Shown: piece by piece, positions 34,701 to 46,700 of the stretch
Position numbering within the stretch: the first letter of the stretch is position 1
Layout: the number at the start of each line of letters is the position of its first letter
Source: Liolophura sinensis
Lineage: Eukaryota > Mollusca > Polyplacophora > Chitonida > Chitonidae
Assembly (NCBI RefSeq): GCF_032854445.1
Contig: NC_088296.1
Location: 12,686,706-12,750,705, forward strand
Length of the DNA: 64,000 bases
Direction: 5' to 3'
Made by a program: the position numbers and the translations under genes
The notes under the pieces: generated by a model
Told to the model about the DNA's origin: nothing
The model's input: the letters and a program-made list of their open reading frames with translations, nothing else
Database searches by the model: none

Positions 34701-37700
34701 AGTTTATCTACAAAAGGAAGTTATAACTTAGCAATTTTATTTGGCTGAAAAAGCAAACATGGTATAAATTCTCGCTTAATTAACTAAGGAATAGCTTATG
34801 TATCTTTTTTATTGCTTTCAAATTAATGCCAGTACCATCTGGTTTTCTCATGACACACATACACACACACACACAGAGACACACACACATGGACGTTTGT
34901 ATTGTCAGTGCTTGATTCAGTATGTCAGTAATAACAGAAATCTAAGTAACTCATTAGGGCAGTAGGGCCATAACACGTTTGCTAGTCGATTAAATTTGTC
35001 TGTAGCCATATAAACGTTCGCTAGTCCAAGTCTCTAATCGTTGATTGGTATTTACCTTATGGCTCTTATGTTATTCATTATGGTGAGGACGTGGCACTCT
35101 CTATTCTGTAATCTTTTACGCTCGCTACTGTGTATCTGCATACAAGGAATTCTACTTGGATCCATTTCGAAATTTATTCGGTAGCACAACTTTACAAGAG
35201 TATATAATGGTGAATCTCAGCTGTGTACACAGTTACTTGTCACGCACGTGGCATCCGTCATTAATGTGGACGGCGCTTCCACTGTGAGGAGTATGGAAGT
35301 GCTCAGATTGAATTTGCTGGGTAGTCGTTGAAACCTTCGTTGTGGGAAGTATGGACATGTTGTTGAAAACTGAACATGAAAATAACACCAAAGAAAGAAA
35401 AAAAGAAAAAGAAAAAAAACCCCACAAGAGTAAGCTGCAATTAGGCGGCGATGCACATCGGTCTTTTCCGTCTGCAAACCCGATAGGAGATTGTCTTGGA
35501 ACATCAATATCGGAAATTGACGCCACAATGAGCTGATTATCTATGACCTTCCGTCTAATGATCCCGAATTTATCGAGGAAGGATGTAGTCAGTCAGCTTG
35601 TGTGTATCCTTTGATGTTTCCTTATCAGACCGTTTTATCGGAAAAATGAAGGAATAAACTAATTAAATCGTCAGCATACCTCGAGCATTTTTGTCTTACT
35701 TGACGACGCTGCTTCGTCAACTTTCGGACGTAAAGAGACAGTGTAATATGGGAAAGATATATCCAGGGAAATCTGACCCCTTTGAGGGATGTCTTAACGT
35801 CTATTGTATATCCGGTGTTTTTTTTTGTAGTAGATGTGATTCCTACAGTCATTAAATCACCACGTAATTTTATTTTTAGACTTGCGCAATGGCTTCGCGT
35901 AAACAGCGTTTCAGTTAAACTGGCAGTGGAAGAACATACAACTATACAATTTCAATTTGTCTCCACTGATTTCGTAAAAGTGAAAACAAAAATACATTGG
36001 AATAATGACACCCCAAAAAGAAGTAACAACGTTATCAATGATGTCGAAGAGACAAAATTTTGAACACTTTAGGAAAATTTATGCATCACTTTTTTTTTTT
36101 ACAATAACGAATACGATATTTTCTCTTTGTGGTCAAAATGATTTGGTCACAAATCGAGCCATTAAAATATTTGCGTCCAAAAGTGTTTAGGACCGAAGGA
36201 CTTAGGTTATATCAGTGTCCAAAAGTGTTTAGGACCTAGGGACTTATGTTATGTCAGTGTCCAAAAGTGTTTAGGACCTAAGGACTTAGGTTATATCAGT
36301 GTCCAAAAGTGTTTAGGACCTATCAAGATTTTGCCTGCGCCACTCGGAACTGCTCGTAAAACGAATCGCGACAATAACCGTCATGCAAGGTTGCTATACT
36401 TGGCACAGGAAGATGACAAGGGAAGATGCTTTTTAAACATTGGTCTTAAGATAATATTGATGATGTGGTCAAAATTTTTAATTTTAGAGAAAAAGGCTCT
36501 AAAATCTTTTTTAAAGTGTGTGTAATCGGTATGTGCGAATACTTAGCCTCACTCTAATCTTATACAGGCCAAAACGATTTTCCAAGATGCATAACTGTCC
36601 ATCTTACTTCGCGGATTCATTGTTTCAGATAAATTGCTTTAGCCATGCTTTTTCAGATGACTTGTGCTGATGCACTGATGTTTTCTTGAAGCAGCATGCA
36701 TTAAACACGACCCCAAACATAGCCCTTACAAATACGACACCAAACATAACCCTTACAAACTTATTTTTCCCACACAGAAAGTACGCTTGACGAAGAGCGT
36801 TACCTTGGAAAACCACCAGCGTCCTTCTAGATATTTTGTAGCTAATCAGAATGAGCTGACTTTCACTTTCATTTTCCAGGCGACGTTTGCGGGGCGTCCG
36901 AGGAGTGGGATCTGTTAGAGAAGTTATTGAATGGTTATGACACTGCTGTGCGGCCAGTTTCTGAAGTGTCCGACGTGCTCAACTTTACCATGGACGTCTC
37001 CCTCAACCAGGTCATCGATGTGGTGAGTAATTTAATGTGATGAGCTAACTCGCTCGGGAGCCTCTCACCAATGCCCGTCATTCGTGGCATTGTGGGTCTC
37101 CTCCTGGTGATCAGCGTTAGAACCATTTTTAGGCACTCTTTCATAACGTTTTTTGGATAAAACGCCTTCCACCCATATCTACCATTTATACGCGGAAATG
37201 CTTAGTCATCTACATGTACTTGTCAAATAGCACTGACTTACCCTCTGACATCTACGATCTATAAACTCAGTACCCTTGTGTATTAAGTGAAATATTTTAA
37301 GTTCGACGTTTAACATTATTCCAAAAATATATATATATATACATAAAAAAGCTGAGGTGAAAGCCGTGTTAACTACTCAATAGACCTCAGTGCAAGTTTA
37401 CCTACAGCATGCAGCGGACATGCTCATGCCGGGCAAGCTCGTACTCGCTTAACAACCGTGAAAAAAAGTCTTCGCCCCATGCGTTGTAATTTTGTTTACA
37501 ATCAAAATTGAATATCGATTCAGACAAAGATGTGAGCGGCAGTAATTGTCTGCGGTCTAAATAGAGATGTTAATGTAAAGCTGAACTGGTGGGAAATAAT
37601 CGATTACATAGCAAATGCACAAAGTTTCACTAATGCATAACTGACTGACAGAGCAATTTAATGGTGACGCCAAATGCATGTATTGCAGGGCACTGTTTAC

Positions 37701-40700
37701 TCTTCTACATAGTATTGACAAAAGTCTGATGACATGTCGCATTTTAACTGCGTTTCTTGCTAATTAATTCTGTCACTGTAAGTCGAGGTATTCAAAGGTT
37801 GAAAAGAGGAAATATAAATTAAACATTTTAGGTGATTGCTTTAAACGAAAGAGTAATAGATTGTACAGTTCTATAGCAGACCGTATTTCAAACAATGTTA
37901 CTTTCGAACATGTAGGAACTTTGCGTTCTGCTGTGACGGATTTTGTCATGTGCATTCATGCGCTCTGCTGTGACGTATTTTGTCATATACATTCATGCGC
38001 TCTGGTGTGACGTATTTTGTCATGTACATTCGTGCACTCTGCTGTGACGTATTTTGTCTTGTACATTCATGCGCTCTGCTGTGACGTATTTTGTCATGTA
38101 CATTTATGCTAACCGCTAAGCTTCTTGTGTATATTGTGAAAAGGCCATTCTCTAAAACTGTTTCACTGGAGACCTATAAAAGACATGTATGCCTGAAACT
38201 TTCACTAAGAGATAATTTGAGGTAGATTTTGCCATTCAGGATTATTGTTTTGTCACCAGAAACTAGCTTGTCTCACCAAGATGTAGCTCCAAATCTATTT
38301 TACTCGAAATGCAACGACTACAATACAAAGCAAATCCAAAACAAACACAAAAGAACCCGCGAGAATCGAAGAACCCGCGAGAATCGAAGCTTCGCCAAGA
38401 TCTAGCTTCTCCAGAAACTGGAAGCTGGCTATGGCCGGGATTTCCACTGATCACTTTCCCTGATTTGATGTAATATAAAACAGTTATAGAATATGTTTTA
38501 TGATTTAGAAAGTCACGGGAACGATACCAATAAGTAACTAAGGATGTTGTACCCATCCATGTAAAGGCTTTGCTCTCTTACTTTGTTAAACTTGTGAGTC
38601 AGTAAATAAATAAAATAATGTGTCCATTTAGCAATGTGGATATCCTAGTCACCCATTGTATTTGACCGTAGGTTGGACTTAGCAATGTGGATATCCTGGT
38701 CACCCAGTGTATTTGACCGTAGGTTGGATTTAGCAATGTGGATATCCTGATCACCCAGTGTATTTGACCGTAGGTTGGATTAGCAATGTGGATATCCTGG
38801 TCACCCAATGTATTTGACCGTAGGTTGGATTTAGCACTGTGGATATCCTAGTCACCCATTGTATTTGACCGTAGGTTGGATTAGCAATGTGGATATCCTA
38901 GTCACCCAGTGTATTTGACCGTAGGTTGGACTTAGCAATGTGGATATCCTAGTCACCCAATGTATTTGACCGTAGGTTGGATATAGCAATGTGGATATCC
39001 TGGTCACCCAGTGTATTTGACCGTAGGTTGGATTTAGCAAAGTGGATATCCTGGTCACCCAGTGTTTTTGACCGTAGGTTGGATTTAGCAATGTGGATAT
39101 CCTAGCCACACAGTGTATTTGACCGTAGGTTGGATTTAGCAATGTAGATATCCTGGTCACCCAGTGTATTTGACCCTAGGTTGGATTTAGCACTGTGGAT
39201 ATCCTAGTCACCCAGTGTATTTGACCCTAGGTTGGATTTAGCACTGTGGATATCCTAGTCACCCAGTGTATTTGACCCTAGGTTGGATTTAGCAATGTGG
39301 ATATCCTGGTCACCCAGTGTATTTGACCGTAGGTTGGATTTAGCAATGTGGATATCCTAGTCACCCAGTGTATTTGACCGTTGGTTGGATTTAGCAATGT
39401 GGATATCCTGGTCACCCAGTGTATTTGACCGTAGGTTGGATTTAGCAATGTGGATATCTAGTCACCCATTGTATTTGACCGTATGTTGGATTTAGCAATG
39501 TGGATATCTAGTCACGCAATGTATTTGACCGTAGGTTGGATTTAGCAATGTGGATATCCTGGTCACCCAGTGTATTTGACCGTAGGTTGGATTAGCAATG
39601 TGGATATCCTAGTCACCCAGTGTATTTGACCGTAGGTTGGATTTAGCAATGTGGATATCCTGGTCACCCAGTGTATTTGACCGTAGGTTGGATTTAGCAA
39701 TGTGGATATCTAGTCACCCAACGTATTTGACCGTATGTTGGATTTAGCAATGTGGATATCTAGTCACCCAATGTATTTGACCGTAGGTTGGATTTAGCAA
39801 TGTGGATATCCTGGTCACCCAGTGTATTTGACCGTAGGTTGGATTAGCAATGTGGATATCCTAGTCACCCAGTGTATTTGACCGTAGGTTGGATTTAACA
39901 ATGTGGATATCTAGTCACCCAGTGTATTTGACCGTAGGTTGGATTAGCAATGTGGATATCCTGATCACCCAGTGTATTTGACCGTAGGTTGGATTTAGCA
40001 ATGTGGATATCTAGTCACCAAATGTATTTGACCGTAGACTGGATTTAGCAATGTGGATATCCTAGTCACCCAATGTATTTGACCGTAGGTTGGATTTAGC
40101 AATGTGGATATCTAGTCACCCATTGTATTTGACCGTAGGTTGGATTAGCAATGTGGATATCCTAGTCACCCATTGTATTTGACCGTAGACTGGATTTAGC
40201 AATGTGGATATCCTAGTCACCCAATGTATTTGACCGTAGACTGGATTTAGCAATGTGGATATCCTAGTCACCCAGTGTATTTGACCGTAGGTTGGATTAG
40301 CAATGTGGATATCCTAGTCACCCAATGCATTTGAGCGTAGGTTGGATTTAGCACTATGGACATCTAGTCACCCAGTGTATTTGACCGTAGGTTGGATTAG
40401 CAATGTAGATATCCTAGTCACCCAGTGTATTTGACCGTAGGTTGGATTTAGAAATGTGGATGTCCTGGTCACCCAGTGTATTTGACCGTAGGTTGGATTT
40501 AGCAATGTGGATATCTAGTCACCCAATGCATTTGAGCGTAGGTTGGATTTAGCAATGTGGATATCCTGGTCACCCAGTGTATTTGACCGTAGGTTGGATT
40601 AGCAATGTGGATATCCTGGTCACCCAATGTATTTGACCGTAGGTTGGATTTAGCACTGTGGATATCCTAGTCACCCATTGTATTTGACCGTAGGTTGGAT

Positions 40701-43700
40701 TTAGCAATGTGGATATCCTAGTCACCCAGTGTATTTGACCGTAGGTTGGACTTAGCAATGTGGATATCCTAGTCACCCAATGTATTTGACCGTAGGTTGG
40801 ATTTAGCAATGTGGATATCCTGGTCACCCAGTGTATTTGACCGTAGGTTGGATTTAGCAATGTGGATATCCTGGTCACCCAGTGTTTTTGACCGTAGGTT
40901 GGATTTAGCAATGTGGATATCCTAGCCACACAGTGTATTTGACCGTAGGTTGGATTTAGCAATGTAGATATCCTGGTCACCCAGTGTATTTGACCGTAGG
41001 TTGGATTTAGCACTGTGGATATCCTAGTCACCCAGTGTATTTGACCCTAGGTTGGATTTAGCACTGTGGATATCCTAGTCACCCATTGTATTTGACCGTA
41101 GGTTGGATTTAGCAATGTGGATATCCTAGTCACCCAGTGTATTTGACCGTAGGTTGGATTTAGCAATGTGGATATCCTAGTCACCCAGTGTATTTGACCG
41201 TAGGTTGGATTTAGCACTGTGGATATCCTGGTCACCCAGTGTATTTGACCGTAGGTTGGATTTAGCAATGTGGATATCTAGTCACCCAACGTATTTGACC
41301 GTATGTTGGATTTAGCAATGTGGATATCTAGTCACCCAATGTATTTGACCGTAGGTTGGATTTAGCAATGTGGATATCCTGGTCACCCAGTGTATTTGAC
41401 CGTAGGTTGGATTAGCAATGTGGATATCCTGGTCACCCAGTGTATTTGACCGTAGGTTGGATTTAGCAATGTGGATATCCTGGTCACCCAGTGTATTTGA
41501 CCGTAGGTTGGATTTAGCAATGTGGATATCTAGTCACCCAACGTATTTGACCGTATGTTGGATTTAGCAATGTGGATATCTAGTCACCCAATGTATTTGA
41601 CCGTAGGTTGGATTTAGCAATGTGGATATCCTGGTCACCCAGTGTATTTGACCGTAGGTTGGATTAGCAATGTGGATATCCTAGTCACCCAGTGTATTTG
41701 ACCGTAGGTTAGATTTAACAATGTGGATATCTAGTCACCCAGTGTATTTGACCGTAGGTTGGATTAGCAATGTGGATATCCTGATCACCCAGTGTATTTG
41801 ACCTTAGGTTGGATTTAGCAATGTGGATATCTAGTCACCAAATGTATTTGACCGTAGACTGGATTTAGCAATGTGGATATCCTAGTCACCCAATGTATTT
41901 GACCGTAGGTTGGATTTAGCAATGTGGATATCTAGTCACCCATTGTATTTGACCGTAGGTTGGATTAGCAATGTGGATATCCTAGTCACCCATTGTATTT
42001 GACCGTAGACTGGATTTAGCAATGTGGATATCCTAGTCACCCAGTGTATTTGACCGTAAGTTGGATTAGCAATGTGGATATCCTAGTCACCCAGTGTATT
42101 TGACCGTAGGTTGGATTAGCAATGTGGATATCCTAGTCACCCAATGTATTTGAGCGTAGGTTGGATTTAGCCCTATGGATATCTAGTCACCCAGTGTATT
42201 TGACCGTAGGTTGGATTAGCAATGTAGATATCCTAGTCACCCAGTGTATTTGACCGTAGGTTGGATTTAGAAATGTGGATGTCCTGGTCACCCAGTGTAT
42301 TTGACCGTAGGTTGGATTTAGCAATGTGGATATCTAGTCACCCAATGTATTTGAGCGTAGGTTGGATTTAGCAATGTGGATATCCTGGTCACCCAGTGTA
42401 TTTGACCGTAGGTTGGATTAGCAATGTGGATATCCTAGTCACCCAGTGAATTTGACCGTAGGTTGGATTTAGCAATGTGGATATCTAGTCACCCAGTGTA
42501 TTTGACCGTAGGTTGGATTAGCAATGTGGATATCCTAGTCACCCAGTGTATTTGACCGTAGGTTGGATTTAGCAATGTGGATATCTAGTCACCCAATGTA
42601 TTTGACCGTAGACTGGATTTAGTAATGTGGATATCCTAGTCACCCAATGTATTTGACCGTAGGTTGGATTTAGCACTGTGGATATCCTAGTCACCCATTG
42701 TATTTGACCGTAGGTTGGATTAGCAATGTGGATATCCTAGTCACCCAGTGTATTTGACCGTAGGTTGGATTTAGCAATGTGGATATCCTAGTCACCCAGT
42801 GTATTTGACCGTAGGTTGGATTTAGAAATGTGGATATCCTGGTCACCCAGTGTATTTGACCGTAGGTTGGATTTAGCACTGTGGATATCTAGTCACCCAA
42901 TGTATTTGACCGTAGGTTGGATTTAGCAATGTGGATATCCTGGTAACCCAGTGTATTTGACAGTAGGTTGGATTAGCAATGTGGATATCCTAGTCACCCA
43001 ATGTATTTGACCGTAGGTTGGATTTAGCACTGTGGATACCTAGTCACCCAGTGTATTTGGCCGTAGGTTGGATTAGCAATGTAAATATCCTGGTCACCCA
43101 GTGTATTTGACCGTAGGTTGGATTTAAAAATGTGGATGTCCTGGTCACCCAGTGTATTTGACCGTATGTTGGATTTAGCAATGTGGATATCTAGTCACCC
43201 AATGTATTTGACCGTAGGTTGGATTTAGCAATGTGGATATCCTGGTCACCCAGTGTATTTCACCATAGGTTGGATTAGCAATGTGGATATCCTAGTCACC
43301 CAGTGTATTTGACCGTAGGTTGGATTTAGCAATGTGGATATCTAGTCACCCAGTGTATTTGACCGTAGGTTGGATTAGCAATGTGGATATCCTAGTCACC
43401 CAGTGTATTTGACCGTAGGTTGGATTTAGCAATGTGGATATCTAGTCACCCAATGTATTTGACCGTAGACTGGATTTAGTAATGTGGATATCCTAGTCAC
43501 CCAATGTATTTGACCGTAGGTTGGATTTAGCACTGTGGATATCCTAGTCACCCATTGTATTTGACCGTAGGTTGGATTTAGCAATGTGGATATCCTGATC
43601 ACCCAGTGTATTTGACCGTAGGTTGGATTTAGCAATGTGGATATCCTAGTCACCCAGTGTATTTGACCGTAGGTTGGATTTAGCAATGTGGATATCCTGG

Positions 43701-46700
43701 TCACCCAGTGTATTTGACCGTAGGTTGGATTTAGCACTGTGGATATCTAGTCACCCAATGTATTTGACCGTAGGTTGGATTTAGCAATGTGGATATCCTG
43801 GTCACCCAGTGTATTTGACCGTAGGTTGGATTAGCAATGTGGCTATCCTGGTCACCCAATGTATTTGACCGTAGGTTGGATTTAGCACTGTGGATATCCT
43901 AGTCACCCAGTGTATTTGACCGTAGGTTGGATTAGCAATGTAGATATCCTGGTCACCCAGTGTATTTGACCGTAGGTTGGATTTAGAAATGTGGATGTCC
44001 TGGTCACCCAGTGTATTTGACCGTAGGTTGGATTTAGCAATGTGGATATCTAGTCACCCAATGTATTTGACCGTAGGTTGGATTTAGCAATGTGGATATC
44101 CTAGTCACCCAGTGTATTTGACCGTAGGTTGGATTAGCAATGTGGATATCTAGTCACCCAGTGTATTTGACCGTAGGTTGGATTTAGCAATGTGGATATC
44201 TAGTCACCCAGTGTATTTGACCGTAGGTTGGATTAGCAATGTGGATATCCTGATCACCCAGTGTATTTGACCGTAGGTTGGATTTAACAATGTGGATATC
44301 TAGTCACCCAATGTATTTGACCGTAGACTGGATTTAGCAATGTGGATATCCTGGTCACCCAGTGTATTTGACCGTAGGTTGGACTAGCAATTTGGATATC
44401 CTAGTCACCCAGTGTATTTGACCGTAGTTTGGATTTAGCAATGTGGATATCTAGTCACCCAATGTATTTGACCGTAGACTGGATTTAGCAATGTGGATAT
44501 CCTGGTCACCCAGTGTATTTGACCGTAGGTTGGATTTAGCAATGTGGATATCTAGTCACCCAATGTATTTGACCGTAGACTGGATTTAGCAATGTGGATA
44601 TCCTAGTCACCCAGTGTATTTGACCGTAGGTTGGATTTAGCAATGTGGATATCTAGTCACCCAATGTATTTGACCGTAGACTGGATTTAGCAATGTGGAT
44701 ATCCTAGTCACCCAGTGTATTTGACCGTAGGTTGGATATAGCAATGTGGATATCCTAGTCACCCAATGTATTTGACCGTAGGTTGGGGACTCCAGGCTAT
44801 TTAAGGAAGGGTCTAAATTGTACACCACTCACCCACCTCCAATCCCTCCAAAGGTTGAAAGGAAACTTGCTCTGTATGGTGTGTGTGTGTGTTTGGTATT
44901 AACCCATCGGTTTGAGTGACATAACGCTTTTCAGCGAAATTAAGAAGATAGAAGAAATTGTGAAGATAATTCACATTGAGAGGCGGGATATTGCATTGCA
45001 TGAACTCTTGTGGTATCCCCATACGTTACAGTCATGCATTGCATGAACTGTTATAGTATCTCCATAGCTTACAGCCATCCAGTGCATGAACTGTTATAGT
45101 ATCCCCATCGATTACAGCCATCCAGTGAATGAACTGTTATAGTATCCCCATCAGTTACAGCCATCCAGTGCATGAACTCTTGTGGTATCCCCATAGGTTA
45201 CAGTCATCCAGCGCATGATCTGTTATAGTATCCCACAGGTTACAGTCATCCAGCGCATGATCTGTTGGTCTACAACAGAACACCTAGTATCCCATCTAGT
45301 ATTTCACTGCGCTTCAATACACCAGATCACTTAGTATCCCATCTAGTATCTCACTGCACTTCAATACACCAGATCACTTAGTATCCCATCTAGTATTTCA
45401 CTGCACTGCAATACAACAGATCACTTAGTATCCCATCTAGTATTTCACTGCGCTTCAATACAACAGATCACTTAGTATCCCATCTAGTATTTCACTGCGC
45501 TTCAATACAACAGATCACTCAATATCCCATCTAGTACTTTACTGCACCTCAATACAACAGATCACTTAGTATCCCATCTAGTATTATACTGCGCTTCAAT
45601 ACAACAGAACACTTAGTATGCCATCTAGTATTTTACTGCTCTTCAATACAACAGATCACTTAGTATCCCATCTAGTATTTCACTGCGCTCCAATACAACA
45701 GATCACTTAGTATGTCATCTAGTATTTCAGTGCGCTTCAATACAATAGAACACTTAGTATTCTATCTAGCATTTCACTGCGCTTCAGTGGGGCTATTTTT
45801 GTACATCCACCAACACGGAAACGATTGGATTTCTGTACACATGCACAATTAAAGCTTCGTTCCATATTTAATTTAACGAAAAACTCGCTTCAGTTTTGCC
45901 GTTAGCAAACATTGCTTGGGGAGAACTGGCCATAATGAGAGGAAACATGACACGTTCACAGAGGATAAAGGCAAAGAAAACACTAAAAATATACATATGA
46001 GACGCAAGGCCATTAAATAGTGTCCAGGAAAATTCTCTCTCTTTTTTTTTTTAGAATTTTTCCAACCAAGTAAAATGGTTTTTAAACTTCAGACTCTGCT
46101 TTGGTCTGCTGTGGTCTACTATTTGACGTGAAATAGTTTGTTTCAAGGTCCATTTCGGGGAATCCATTTTAAAGTCAATGTGATCACTTTGAATGATAAA
46201 ACCAAGCTATCTGTGTGTATTAAGCTGCAAAAAGCTGATCTGACGTCACTGCTCTATCTTAGAAAAAGTCATCGTCGAACCGAAAATTTCATATGCATTT
46301 TACTAGGTTGAAAGAAATCTAATAACTAAATTCTAAAAACTATTTCTGTGACGTTCAGTGGTCTTTCATCTGACAAACATTGTATACCCTGAGGTATAGC
46401 TGTCTTTAGCTATAAGTAACTAAATAAATCCGTGGCATTTCATTGTTGTGATCTGGGTTTTCAGCACATGCATACCTTTACGACACTGAATTGACAATCC
46501 ATTCAAAGGAACATATTGTCTGAAGTAAATGTCACAGCTACAATAGATACATAGCGTCAATGGCTACTACTAGATGAAGTCACGCCTGGCCTATTTTCAC
46601 AAAACTTGAGGACATCAGTTTGCATGTATGATATTTCCTCTTACATTACAATATTGATTGACCACTGGTTCAGAAAAGGTCACGCTAAAATGTTTCTTTG

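Larger units (their letters stand above)
31923..36879 (+). other. Receptor gene intron 1, between exon B and the first shared exon
   Basis: Contains a degenerate SINE (32120-32262), a foldback element (32322-32472), a G run near 32786, a CA microsatellite at 34853-34890, and a 45-base tandem repeat at 36177-36320. No coding segment recognised; a signal-peptide-like frame at 33724 lacks a suitable donor. Confidence 0.65.

Noticed and set aside
35217-36190. Several overlapping open frames on both strands
   Set aside because: No recognisable domain, no splice-site support, and low-complexity stretches (Lys/Glu and Phe runs) explain the openness.
38852-43737. Long minus-strand open frames with 17-residue repeats
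   Set aside because: They are the product of a 51-base tandem repeat without stop in one frame. Frameshifts from 50- and 49-base units break them, and there is no start context or domain.
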